DNA of 64,000 bases from Cerioporus squamosus. Its lineage: Eukaryota > Basidiomycota > Agaricomycetes > Polyporales > Polyporaceae. Shown piece after piece: positions 23,755 through 35,095 of the stretch (position 1 is the stretch's first letter; each line of letters opens with the position of its first letter). The position numbers and the translations under genes are program-made. The stretch covers positions 310,001 through 374,000 of the forward strand of contig JABYQS010000018.1 in NCBI GenBank assembly GCA_022592435.1. The letters run 5' to 3'. A model generated the notes under the pieces. It was not told the DNA's origin and did not search any database. It worked only from the letters and a program-made list of their open reading frames with translations.

Positions 23755-24879
23755 CATCAGTGAATCAAACACTGCTCGATAGACGCGTATCGAGTTCCGT
23801 ATGGGTCTACCGAGTCATTATGGAATTGTCGAGGGGTAATGGGTTATTGTAGATGTCATATTGGTCTATAGGGGTGCGCCCACGTATCTATAGACCTCTA
23901 TAGACCTCCGCGGGCAGGGCGATAAACGACTACAGAGGCTTGCGGGCACCATGGCAGGGGTCTATAGGCCCATTTGAGACTGGCTGGTTCACCTTGGTTG
24001 AACAAGCTGGACGGGAGCAATCAAACCATTGAACAGATGAGCTGAACCAATAGATCATATGAATGCGACTACAATACACAAGGACTACTACGCTTACGTA
24101 AGCTCCATGTCCAGTCAACACCATCCTAGACCCTCGACGCGCGTACCTGCTCGGTGTCTTGCAAGTTGCTAGCGATGTGGATGATGCAGCAGGACATATC
24201 ACACTTACTATCTCTGATGAATACACGGAGTTCCTGGAACAGGTTGAGTCGTCTTGTGCATGTGGATATTACCATCGACGGTCGCAATTGCGTCGCACTA
24301 AAACTTACGAGCGACTTACCAGGTGGCACATACTTACCTTGTCGCAGATGTCATCAGTCTGGTCCGAACACTCACCAATAGTAAGTCTCGGTGCTCTTGT
24401 CTCGGAGTGATGTTGATGGTGTGCAGGGACTCGCGCTCAGAGCAAGAGTCAGGGGGGAGGAGGGGGGAGGAAAGTTGGACTCGGGGATGATGGTGGAAGG
24501 AGAACAAGTTGTGGAGAATCGATGGGATCATGATAGCGACCTATATCAAGTGGGCTTCTTCACGTTCGAAAGCCAACCCTGGGAGGTACAGACGCGTCAA
24601 CAAACACGTTCTGTTGACGCGTCGTGCGGTCACGAGGTCGAAGCCCCCGCATGTTGAGTCCGGTCCGGAATCCTTGGGCCAACGGGGCGAACTGATGGAT
24701 TCCTACCAGGTTTATTCGCTGACGACAAGAGCCTACAGGGATCTACAAGAACTTGTCGAACTCGATGAAATCCTAGAGACGTGTGTCGTCTCCAGTCTTT
24801 TCTACAAATCTCTGTAATTGTCTGTAAGTCCCCGTCGCCGTCTATAGCCGTCTATAGGCAAGTGTTCGATTCGCTGATG
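23755..24879. mobile_element. Possible small transposon with imperfect inverted ends
   Basis: The left end CATCAGTGAATCAAACACTG and the right end read in reverse complement, CATCAGCGAATCGAACACTT, agree at most positions. Just inside both ends the motif TCTATAG/CTATAGA recurs (about 23871-23970 and 24840-24858). No target-site duplication was found outside CATCAG or CAG. The interior has only short frames ('GVLQVASDVDDAAGHITLTI' near 24155-24215) that I do not recognise. It is a candidate non-autonomous element or relic; the end match could also be an older repeat. Confidence 0.4.
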
Positions 24880-25544
24880 TCCTGTCCAAAAGGCTGCTGC
24901 ACATTGCCTCTTAGATTTAGTGTATCCGCTCAGTGTAAATGACTAAATCTACCTAATGAGCCTCTTCTCTAGTATGTCTGCTGCCTGTAGCAGTTGTTTT
25001 CACTTCAAAATTCGCATTTACGCCCTCACAACAACTCGTCCACTTCCAGGGGGGTTAGAAAGCCGCGCACCGGAAGCGCCTGTTACTGATCCAGTCACGC
25101 TTAATCACACGAGTTACGGTCCGTTACCAGTTGACCCCGTGATCTCCGGAGATCTCGGCCATATCTCGACCCACTGACCTTTTGAGGTTGATCCCGGGGT
25201 TGATGCTGCCGACCAGGCCCTAAGAGTTCTCTGGCTTGGCTACGTGGTCGCAACCAATCTCGGAGGACAGCGCCGACTTGTACGTGGCAAGGTATCGGTC
25301 TCCGCGACTCCATGCATACTCTGACCGAGTTGCAGATATAGTGGGCTCGGGCGCAACTTCTCGCGTGATGCAGCTATGTATGTTGACCGCGCGGGTAAGT
25401 TCGTCTCGCGATCGCGAGCCGCGTGCCGAGAGCTGCACTAATTAGGATGTGTTGTCAGCAAGGTTTCGCGATTCACACGGCTCCAGGCGGCAACTAGATG
25501 GCTCTCCGCCCCGGCAGCTTGTGGCGGTCGGGTCTGCACATACA

Positions 25545-25569
25545 TCCTCCTCCTCCTCCTCCTCCTCCT
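25545..25569. repeat. (TCC)n microsatellite
   Basis: About eight uninterrupted TCC units on the plus strand in non-coding DNA. Confidence 0.9.
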
Positions 25570-25689
25570 GCGTGGCTGCCTACGCTTTACGCATGACATT
25601 CGTCATCCCGATGCCAGCAAGGGGAGCTCCGCCGGCGGCAGTAGCCTAAGCGGGATTCGTGGCCCGCGCGCGCGCGCTGGCCGAACACA

Positions 25690-25690
25690 G

Positions 25691-25729
<39 letters not shown>
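25690..25729. repeat. (CT)n microsatellite
   Basis: About 20 CT units with one TT interruption, preceded by a short CG run at 25667-25677. Confidence 0.9.
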
Positions 25730-26021
25730 CCGCTTTGCCAAGTTCTGCATGTCCCCGACGCGTGCGGAGCAACGCACAACTCGTATCATCAGCAATACGC
25801 ACCACGGATTGCACTACTGTCATCTTGCGATCATCTTCAACTAATCCGGCCACCCGTCCACGTCGGAAGCCGAACGGGGTTCGGTGCGACAGTCAAATGC
25901 ACTCTGTATAAGGTCTCACATCGATTGTCCAAGTGCATGTATGTGGTCTCCGCTCCGTTCACCATCGCTTTATCAGTGACATATCTCATTCCTACTTAGC
26001 TGCTGTTTTGATTGCTCCCCC

Positions 26022-28270
26022 CTACCTACGACGCCCCTCGCAGGTCCGCTTATGCGTCTCCCAATGGGGCTTCTGGCACGCCGTGTCGCAGTACCTACAG
26101 GATCAGGTGAGCAATCATTGCATGTTGGATGATCATCAGTTATACTTGCCACGTCTCTCTGCATCCTTTACATTTCTTCAACGTTGCGCTCAGAGCTCTA
26201 CAACGTGAACAGCGGTGCATGCCGAGGTACACTTCTGGCACGGGGCCTTCGTCGCTGCCAGGGATGTGTCTCGTATGTTCTGCCCCTGTTCCTGAACAGA
26301 GCATCCGCACATTCAAGGCGTTGCAGGATCTGACCACGTCCCCCCATTCACGTAAGCTATCGTCCTGGAGATCTAGGATGTTGTTCCAGGCTTTGTAGAG
26401 ACGTGTCTTGCGGACAGAATAGCCAAAGAACTCCATTACGGCATACGTCTCGTGTATCTCGCGCCGGATATGCTAAGAGCCAGCGATCAGCCGTGCACTA
26501 CCTGGGTTTCGAGGTACTCACGTCTAGTTCGCTGAGGTCCTGGCTAAGCTCTGATCCCCTCAGAGCGAAAGTGATAAGCAAACTCCATCCCAGCATTGTC
26601 AAGCGCAAATGCGCATCTGGTGCAGCTTCTGCAAGGAAAGTTTGTGCATGATCCCAAGCAGTGCGGAGCACTGCAGCACCTCTCTCCTGTGCGCGTTCGT
26701 CATCTGCCGTGAGGATCTGCTGGAAGCCTTGCCAGACGCCCGATTCCACCGCGCGCCAAAGCAGTTGTTTGCGCAAGAACGGTGCGCCAATTGAGCATCG
26801 TAGGCCTTTCGTGGCTGCGCGTAATTGTTCGCAGGTATCTTCGCAAAGGCTGAGCACGTAATAAGCATACGGATGGTTCGGATTCCGCGCAATCGTTTCT
26901 TGGGCAAGCGCGATCGCCTCTGTCGGGCGGTTGCGTATCATGTAGTACTTCATATCCAATATGTCTGCCGCATCTCGGTCCGATGGTGCACCACTAAGCC
27001 GCAACGCTTTCGCACATTCGGGCAAGGAGTCCGACCATAAAGAGAACGGTAGCCGCGTCAAACTTGCAGCTCGAGCTCGTTCGTTGCTCAGGACATTATG
27101 TTCTAGTTCTTGCCAGCTGCCCTCAATAATTGACGGGGAGCGCTGCACGATGTCCGCGATCGACCGTCCAAGCGCAGACAAGTCCTGGTCCCGGACTGCC
27201 TGGGACATTGCGTCAATGTACTTGAGCGATTGTCGATACAACTGTGAACTATCTGATTGCGAACAGTCCTCTGACGCCAAGATGACAGTCGGCGGCGGCG
27301 GTCCGGCACGTTTCAAGGCTTGCGCAAGGTGATGTAAGTCAACATCATACTTGTCGGGCTCAGGGTCCACCTGAATATTGAGTATCGACTCCAGTGCGGT
27401 CGCTCGTGTAGTGAGTTTGTTCGCGCGTAGTAGCACGACGAATAGGGCGTTCAGTGAGACATTGTCCTGGCAGTATGCGGGAATATACTGGGCTGGTGTC
27501 ACGAGCGACATGAGAGCATGAGTGAGCAAAGACCTGGACGGCTGTGGCTTCCGTAGTACATGCAGCATCGTTAGCAGCACGTCGCGCAGACCCATGTCCT
27601 CGATCCGGCGGTCTGTTGTGTCTGGAACGCTACATATCACATAACGAGCCACATGGGCGAGTACCACCACCGCGAGCTCTGTGACTTCGCGGTCATCTGG
27701 GTGGTTTTGCACAATCCGGGTTAGGACACCACTATGTCGTGCGATCTCCTCCAGGATATCTCCTTGGGTCCGACAATCGTCATGAGTAAACACGAGCAGA
27801 AGTCGGAGTCCTGTGTCACGAGTGAGGTCGTATTCGAGAAGGTCCATGATGTTCTGGATGAGACCTATATCGTATAAAAAATTTGAGAGTATGTCATGTC
27901 GCCATGTCAATCCCGGCTACCTCGCTCGCACAGTTTCTCCTTCAGTATCGAGTCCGCGCACAGCTTGACGAGGATGTTGACCACTGCAGCTAACAGTTGA
28001 GGACTGTTGCGCATCCTCGCAAGCTGGCAGAAAGCCTGAAGTTCCGCGTGTATTCTTTCAATCTCATTGTATGCTCTCCGAAGTCCGCGGGGTGTAGAGA
28101 GATCTAAATGTTTGTCAAGACCAGGTCACCGTGACGGGTGCTAGTAGACGCGACTGACTTGGTATTCTGATGTGACTTATCAGGAAGTCCTCGATAGTTC
28201 CCCACGAAGATGTATCGTCAAGATTCGCCGGCGCCGAGAGAGTATCGGAAAGTGGGGTATATGGAGGCAT
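26022..28270 (-). CDS. MYND zinc-finger protein, 671 aa
   Basis: Model complement(join(26022..26094,26150..26472,26522..27864,27921..28103,28177..28270)), 2016 nt, frame closing exactly. The ATG at 28270 gives MPPYTPLSDTLS. Residues 30-330 are helical and Leu-rich, armadillo/HEAT-like ('LQAFCQLARMRNSPQLLAAV', 'GLRLLLVFTHDD', 'ELAVVVLAHVARYV'). Residues 440-520 look TPR-like ('NRPTEAIALAQETIARNPNH'). The C-terminus, about residues 628-666, is a full MYND finger (C-x2-C-x9-C-x2-C-x5-C-x3-C-x3-HW-x2-H-x3-C), which in known proteins mediates protein-protein contacts. The layout matches a family abundant in polypore genomes; no enzymatic domain (for example SET) is present, so an adaptor or regulatory role is inferred. 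The last intron (26095-26149) uses a GC donor (GCAAGT); only this restores the 'ETWYC' spacing of the finger. The first intron donor (GTCACA at 28176) is weak. Confidence 0.85.
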
Positions 28271-30172
28271 GAAGGCAATCTTCTTGAGGCACGCACCGCA
28301 CGATTATATACTGGCCAGAGAAATCAGGTAGGCGCCCATATATATATGATCATGATCATTCCGAGCTAATGTCCATATCGGGGAGTATTTCCCGAAGTAC
28401 TAGTGCGCAAGTATACCTAGTTCGAAGCTTAAGGTGCCGATGTCCATGACCTACGTTTCTTGGTAGGACGTGTCCGGTGCCGTGCGTATTCGCAGGCCTC
28501 CCCAACTGACCTGCCTTTCGAGCTACTCCAGATCCTAGGTGCCAACAGGCCGAAGCTAATACCCACGCGATCGAAGCACGCGTGACGCGACACTTGCGTC
28601 TTCGTACTAGGGTGCGTCTCGGATTGGTACACCCGCGCATCCGGACCAGCCCCTCTCTAGGCTCAGTCTTCGCATTGTCTGGGCTCTCCTCCGCGGCGAC
28701 TCGCACCATGAGCGTGTCCGTTGTGAAGTATGCGACGACTCTGCAGCCAAAGTCACCGCTGAGGGCTCCGAGTCCTCCGGCACCGAGCTCCCGGCAAGCC
28801 TGGTCCTTACCACCCGTCCATGCCGCCAGCCATCCTCCTGAAGCGCTACGACATGCTTCATGCAAGCTGTCGATAGCACACCGCCAGGCCCCCATGTCAT
28901 AAAACTCTATTGGGGTCTTCCCAAGCGACAGTGCAGCGTTCTATCACAGCTTCACAGTGGACACGACCGCCTGAACGCCTTCCGGGGAGGGGGGGGGCGG
29001 CCTCAAATGCCGACGACCAGCCTAGACCGTCGCTCGCTTCCTTCCCTCTCGCTGCCGTTCTGTGGATGCCCGCCACCCACTTCGTCAAGTCATCCGTGGC
29101 CCTATCTCGCTGCGCGGCACTATCGGCGATCGAGAAGCATGAGCGGCAGTTCTTGAGTATGTCGAAGCTACAGGCCACTTCGACTCCTTTGGTGCGCGCA
29201 CTTCGACTGAACGTCCCTTTGCTTCCCCTTGCTTCGCTTCACAAATCACGGACTCTGTTCCCTTCTCTCTCGTTGTGTTGCCCGTCTCTGTCTACGATAC
29301 GTAGTGTAATTCTCTCGGCCCCCCATGCCGTCCGCGGGCCACATTCTATTGTACATCGATCGCCTTCCCCCTCTTCCTAACAACCTCTCCGGGCACGTCA
29401 ACCCTATTACGTCCCATTTCCCTCTCTCGTCTCATACTATACACTCCTTCATTTTCTTCCCATCGCTACCTTACCCTGTCTACTCCATGCGCTGGCCCTC
29501 TGCGAACGTTTCCTTACCGCGTCCTTCCGCCGTCCGTTCGCCCTCCTCACTAGAGTCTCCACATACGAAGCACGGCAACACTCCAACTGTATCGATAGCT
29601 CGGCCATCTGTACCGTTACGCATGACCTACAGCAGTCCTCGAAGTAGTACCGTAGCAGTGGCACGGCTTCGGTCGTGAAAGGCTATGAAATTCTCTCTCT
29701 CTCCCGTACGGCCCATCGCGATCGTTGTCTGTGTCTGAGCCTTCCTGTGGTCTATTCCGGCTGGGAGGGCTCCTCAATGAATATCTAGGGCCCGTATATA
29801 TGGCAGGACGGTACACACAACTTGCACCATTTTATGTGTACATGAAGAGTCAAGACATCCAAACGTCATGCCTAGCCGCTCGGGCTCAGCCGTAGGGCTG
29901 CTCGATTCCGGTCGGTGGATCGCAGGTCGCAGGTCATGAACTGGCATTGCGTCCTAGTTGTACGCCTCCGGCGGTGAAGTTATGTTGAGTAGCCACCGGT
30001 CATGCTCAATCGCTGCTGCGACCTGGTAACGCTGAACATGACCGTCTGCTGTACGCAAAGCGCGCTCATGGACAGGGACGGACTCCAATTCAGGCTCGCT
30101 AATAGCATTCGCATAACAGTACACATGATGCCTGCCGCGCGTAACTGAAGGGCTCGCTTCATATGCAACGAC
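28271..30172. other. Interval without a firm gene
   Basis: Short frames overlap on both strands. A minus-strand frame at 28897-29178 ('MACSFDILKNCRSCFSIADS') is the most protein-like but has no known domain. From about 29220 to 29480 the plus strand is pyrimidine-rich, as in many basidiomycete 5' leaders, and precedes the small frame listed next. Confidence 0.4.
29487..29678 (+). CDS. Possible 63-aa Ser/Pro/Arg-rich small protein
   Basis: The ATG at 29487 follows about 250 nt of CT-rich sequence that resembles a basidiomycete promoter and leader, including 'tactatacac' about 45 nt upstream. The product (MRWPSANVSLPRPSAV...) is rich in Ser, Pro and Arg with no signal peptide, membrane segment or known domain. 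It could be spurious; the leader-like context is the only support. Confidence 0.25.
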   Translation: MRWPSANVSLPRPSAVRSPSSLESPHTKHGNTPTVSIARPSVPLRMTYSSPRSSTVAVARLRS

Positions 30173-31006
30173 CTATCCTCTCATGAACTCTGCCAACAGT
30201 CCTCTGCAAACGAGATCTTTGATCCGATTCAGACCTATCTCCTGACCGTCATGCCCGTCTGCGAAATCCTGGAGACACCCGAACACTCCTTGATTGACAC
30301 TATCCCTCAGCGCTGACAGCCGCAAGGCCATCTCCATGCCCATGAGCTGTCCCTCAGCCGTAGAGATAGGCTGGCTTCTGGTACCGAAGGTGTGATAGCA
30401 CCGTGCTAGCTGGGATTCGTCCAGGGCAAACTTCTTCCAAGTCGCAATCCGCAACGCGTCATCCATCGAGGTCTTTTCCAGTTCCGCAATTGCAACTGCG
30501 CGAATGCCGGAACACCCCCATTTCTGACTCTGCTCGAGCATGGCAATCCAATCCTCAGTTGAGAAGGCTTCCTCGGCGGCCCTGTCATAATCCATCCGAG
30601 CATTAGCCAGCGTCTTCATAAGACTGTAGGCTCTCTCACACTAATGGATATATGAAGGACAAGAACTTGGAAAACTTCGTCGCCTTGACGTCTCGTAGGT
30701 GCACGGGTTGATCTTCTGACCATCCAAGCCAGCTTGGCACGTGTTCATGGAACAAAGTAGCCGTCGCCAAAAAGACCGACCGATGTATGCAAAAAAGAAC
30801 ATCGTCCACCTTACAGGGACAGGGTAAGTGTCCAGCCATAGAGCGTTGATTTTGCCACTGACCATGAGAAACAGATTCCCATCGTCGAAGTAGTAGCGGA
30901 GGTGCCGGCTAACGGCTCCGTTCCTCCCTTGACGCGGGCTCCAAGCCATGTCCTCTTGGTCAGACAAGGCTCCGAGGTCCTGTGTAGAACCCGGCAGCTG
31001 AGGCAT
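30173..31006 (-). CDS. BTB/POZ domain protein, 240 aa
   Basis: Model complement(join(30173..30581,30640..30809,30863..31006)); both introns (53 and 58 nt) have GT-AG ends and the 723-nt frame closes. After an acidic start the BTB core reads 'RYYFDDGNLFLMVDDVLFCI', 'HRSVFLATATLFHEH' and 'PVHLRDVKATKFSKFLSFIY', then 'STEDWIAMLEQSQKWGCSGI', 'RAVAIAELEK', 'WKKFALDESQLARCYHTF' and 'ISTAEGQLMGMEMALRLSAL'. This is the standard arrangement of a large basidiomycete BTB family: 'F.DGN...V....F.HR..F...S..F', 'L.DV...F..FL..IYP', and a helical region after it. BTB domains dimerise and some recruit cullin-3 ubiquitin ligases, but no Kelch or other partner domain is present, so the target is unknown. Promoter-side DNA has a short TA run at about 31043-31054. 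Confidence 0.85.
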
Positions 31007-31507
31007 GATGAGATTAGACCCTATGAATTTCCGCGACGCACTTATATATATATATTCATCTCAGGGCGCTGACATTGACTAGTACTACGTAGGGAACAAA
31101 TGGCGGACTATCCCACTACATATTGGGTAACCATACCCTTATCGACGAATGCATGCGCATCAACCTCCCTGTTCGGGTTAATCACCGTGCAGAGGGCCCG
31201 GGACAACCCTTAGGAGTAGACACTGGCCTAGCTTCTCCCCACGATCTCAACCGTGTACGGCGAGGCATCCAAATTCGCTGGCGGACTGTGTCCTAAAGCT
31301 TATGCACATACGAGATAAACAGATAAGATTGACGGCAGCAACCGTGAACATATGCATCAACATGTCTACATGTGCAACGAGGCGGTGATGTCTCCCAGTA
31401 TACGCACATCATATGGACTTTGGGATATGTGCACGGTGTTCTATAGCATACGCTAGCCTAGTAAGGGTGTATAAGTCCCGACGCGGCAATACAGCGTGCA
31501 GATAGCC
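31007..31507. other. No gene seen
   Basis: Intergenic DNA between the BTB gene and the next minus-strand gene. It holds only a short TA run at about 31043-31054. Confidence 0.5.
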
Positions 31508-32002
31508 TCACTTCAATATAGCTTGCGCGGCCAAGCCGGCATCCCCATTGCGTATATGAATGAGACGTGCAGGGTTTGTGGTGGATACTCTCATCACAAG
31601 CATTTCTCCGTGCCACACGAGGTTGTTATCAAGAGACCGCAGTGAGCGGTTGGGGGGTTGAAAGGTATGCCGCGTGAAGAAAATCTTGAAATGGTGTCGC
31701 TTCGACGAGGAGTCCGTAACTGCGACCAGACAGTCGTGGATGTACAAGCGGGTACCCAGGTATTCTTCTACGTGCGGAAAGTCTGCTTGATGGTGAAGAT
31801 CGTTCCTCGAATTCGCTTTGGTGGCAACATAGATTACTTCCGGGCGTCGGTTATGCCCATATAGTCGCCCGCGAACGGTCACAAGAGGACTCTGTGGGAA
31901 CTCAATCGCATCAGCGGACAGGAGAGTCTCCGACGAGGTACTCACAGTAAGAGCGGCGGGTCGAGTACCCTGACGGTCCGTTGAAACTCTTGAGCACGGC
32001 AT
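31508..32002 (-). CDS. Orphan small protein; in-frame intron possible
   Basis: The frame runs from the ATG at 32002 (MPCSRVSTDR; another ATG at 32062 is possible) to the stop at 31508. It gives 164 aa unspliced, or 146 aa if a 54-nt GT-AG segment (31892-31945, GTGAGT...CCACAG) is removed. That segment is a multiple of three with no stop, so both forms stay in frame. The C-terminal part has regular alternating hydrophobics ('VEEYLGTRLYIHDCLVAV', 'HHFKIFFTRHTFQPPNRSL', 'NLVWHGEMLVMRVST'), suggesting a compact beta-rich fold. I do not recognise the family. No signal peptide or membrane segment is seen. Confidence 0.55.
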   Translation of the reverse strand: MPCSRVSTDRQGTRPAALTVSTSSETLLSADAIEFPQSPLVTVRGRLYGHNRRPEVIYVATKANSRNDLHHQADFPHVEEYLGTRLYIHDCLVAVTDSSSKRHHFKIFFTRHTFQPPNRSLRSLDNNLVWHGEMLVMRVSTTNPARLIHIRNGDAGLAAQAILK

Positions 32003-32399
32003 GTGTTCAGGAGAGAACGTGCAGCGGACTGTACGGGAGGTTTTATGCGATTCAACAAACACAGAAGGAATTCTGCGCTATCCAGCATCGGTAACGTCCA
32101 TCAAGAGCAGTACCGCGTCCGCAGGCTGCCGGCTGGGACCCACTCGTGATGGCTCAAGGACCGCCGGTCCCGACCAGTATCTCATCTGCCACATGTTTAA
32201 AGTTGCAAAGCAACGAGGAGAAATAACAGGGACGCACGTATGGGGATCTGTACCGAGCTGAGACGGCGGACCTCGGTCGGCGAAGGCTAGGCGGTTCGTA
32301 CAGCGCACTATGGCCACGTTCCGCACCGAGTCGACCGCCGACAGCCACTACACAATGTGTACGCTACCGGACCACGGGACTTCAGGTGCCCGATGCGCC

Positions 32400-33590
32400 G
32401 AGTCTTGCCGTACGAGGAAGGACGCGGCGAAGCCGGGGCGTGTTGATCATGCGATATGGCGAGCAGGCGCAGGTGACGTACGTGCGGTGAGGGTGCGACG
32501 AGGTGGGGAGAGGCAGGACGGGCGGGACGGCCGCGAGGTCGAGCTTCCCAGGGCAGGAATTCTGCAGAGTGTTGCCATGCACGGAAGGTTGGTCGATGAG
32601 GTGGAGATGTCGTCGCGGCGAGCTAGGAAGAGCATGCGCGTGCGCAGTGAGTACTAAGCACTTAGCGGGTGGCACGCCATGACGCACGGCGTAGCAGCCT
32701 TGGGACGAACCTGCCGCTCGAGGACGGGATCTGATGGTGCCGCAGTGGATGGCTGTTGAAGCCACCGACCGGAAACGGGCGAGAGCCAAGCGAAGGGCAT
32801 GCACAGGGCAAGAACCGGTGAGCTGCTTGGAAAGGAAGTCGCGGCGGTACCCGAGCTCGACTTGACTGATTGGGACGCATACGCTTTGTCAGCAGTCGCC
32901 ACGTGGACGTTGCGCCGGTCCTTCCGAACAATGATTCTGAACATGCTGCGTTAACGTTGGCTCTCTCTGACCACCACGCTGTGCTAGTCTCTGCCGCTCT
33001 CTGTCAACGCGCCGACGTTCAGCGGGATCCCAAGCGGGCGGCGGCGTGCTGCTGCACGTCCCGACGCGTGCAGACAACACCACGTCCGGCTTCCGCGTGC
33101 GGAGCACCCTGCCAGCAACTCCAGCGGGCGGCGGCGACGTCCCGACGCTTGCGGACAACACTCCACGGCGGGATCGCAAGGCAAGCTGACGGGCGGCGGC
33201 GCTCTGCTGCACGTCCCGACGCATGCGGAGCACCCTGCCACCAACACGCCCGACATCCATCCTCGGCGGGAGCTCAAGCGGGCGGCGGCGACGTCCCGAC
33301 GCTTGCGGACAACACTCCACGGCGGGATCGCAAGGCAAGCTGACGGGCGGCGGCGCTCTGCTGCACGTCCCGACGCATGCGGAGCACCCTGCCACCAACA
33401 CGTTCGACATCAACACTCGGCGGGAGCTCAAGCGGGCGGCGGCGACGTCCCGACGCTTGCGGACAACACTCCACGGCGGGATCGCAAGGCAAGCTGACAG
33501 CAAGACGCTCGACATTCATCCTCGGCGAGAAGTCTAGCGGGCGGCGGCGTTCCGCTCCACGTCTCGACGCTTTCGGGACAAGACCACCTT
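32400..33590. repeat. Left arm of a large inverted repeat
   Basis: From 32400 the sequence matches, in reverse complement, 47995 back to the minisatellite at about 46.9 kb. Examples are 'agtcttgccgtacgaggaag' here against its complement at 47976-47995, and the shared 'cgcgccgacgttcagc' block. By eye I saw only a few differences in about 620 bp of unique sequence (for example a TA insertion in the right arm near 47742 and one base near 33023/47370). The inner part (about 33020-33590) holds two to three units of the GC-rich minisatellite that is amplified in the right arm. Long open frames on both strands here are a by-product of GC-richness. Confidence 0.9.
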
Positions 33591-35095
33591 CCGACATGGA
33601 TCATCAGTGGGATCGCTGGTGCGCGCTGCATATTTCCGCCACATATTCCCTAAGTGACCTTCCCCGGTCATCTCCGAGGTCTCGCGTCGAAAGGTCATCC
33701 TATTGAGTGAATTATCTCTGAGGATGCCCCTTGGGGGCTTGCTCTCCGCGGGGACGTTATGTCCGCGGCAGCTTCACTAATCGCCGTCTACGGATTCTAT
33801 TGTCATATCCGACCCCTGTTCGCAATTGCAACGGCATGAGCTGGTTCTTGCCTATCTCGGCGGTTACCAATCAAATTATGACTACTTTTGGGCTCGTTCG
33901 TGACGTTCACCCAGTCATGCATATACATATATATATATACCCACACATATGCCAGTGTGCCTGCCTCGTTACCCCGGTGTAGCAAAATGCGTGCGTTCAA
34001 GGTGAGGACAGACTGCCCTCGGTTAACGGGAGTTGACATACCGGATAAGTTTCAGGGCTTCGCGATCGGCGACGTGGCCAGAGTCGCCACTTTGACACTC
34101 ATACTGTTTGTTATATGTACTTGCCCTCAAGATACGGATCTGCAACACGGGATATGTCGAACATTGTGGGCATACAGGGAATATGTTATTCTGGCCGCAT
34201 GGCGGAAGGTTGCCGCAGCCATCTCCCGGGTAGCTCAAGATGTCGTAGAACTGAGGCTGAAACATCTTCTCTGGTGGTGACCGGGCATAGTCGCGGATGT
34301 GAGGACACAGGAAACGTGACATATGGATTGGTACTGATGAAGCACCACGGCAGGAAATGGGCGGCTGGACAACCTTGAGCTTGCAGTGTCAACTTGGAGT
34401 TCTCGCGCCGCTGACGTCTCTCAATTGCCGACGCAGCTCCTTGTTGTAGCTATAGCGGTCGCAGTCGCATTAATATTCACTGTCAGCGCCAGTGCGTGGG
34501 CGAACGTGCGGGCCGCAGCGTGCTCGGCGGCCGATCTGCCTGGCTAGCCCCCTTCTTTGCCAAAATCATTGCCATACAATCATCTCCATCGCGATCAGTT
34601 CCGCTTTCGACATACTGAGCTGCCACTCGCTGGCATGATGGGCTAACACGGTGAGTGATAATGAGTATTCATATTCTCGAGGAGTTACTTGGATTTTGGG
34701 TATGTCAACTTGTCAACACACAGATGAAATGCGATGAGAGGAATACATGCAGGCGGGAGATTCTCTGTAGCGGGACAAGCCTTGAAGGTTGTAGCCGCGC
34801 TGCGGAGCGCCATCTTCTCCGCCCTGGATCCGTCAACCTCAGTTGCCGCCACAGATGCTCCCGCAGTCTCTGAGACTATGACTGGACGTTGTTCGCGCGC
34901 GGGCATTATTCGGCTCAGCTGCAAGGATCGTGGACCTCGCTTTCCTGCTAGCATAGGCGCCTTTCTCTTTGCGCATCCTAGGGGGATTGCTAACTTCGTT
35001 CGACGCAGTACATACTGCATAGCATACACGCGGAAGGCTATGACCGTACAGAGAGACGGCGATTGGAGTAGGGTGCCCGCAGTCGGGCTACATTG
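33591..35095. other. No firm gene; short TA repeat
   Basis: A TA/CA-type run lies at about 33918-33954. Plus-strand frames of 121-130 codons (33888-34280, 34734-35099) have no recognisable domain or splice context and are not called. Confidence 0.4.

Larger units (their letters stand above)
24880..26021. other. Gene-free interval with microsatellites
   Basis: No gene is recognised. The stretch holds a TCC microsatellite, a short CG run and a CT microsatellite (listed separately) downstream of the MYND gene. Confidence 0.5.
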
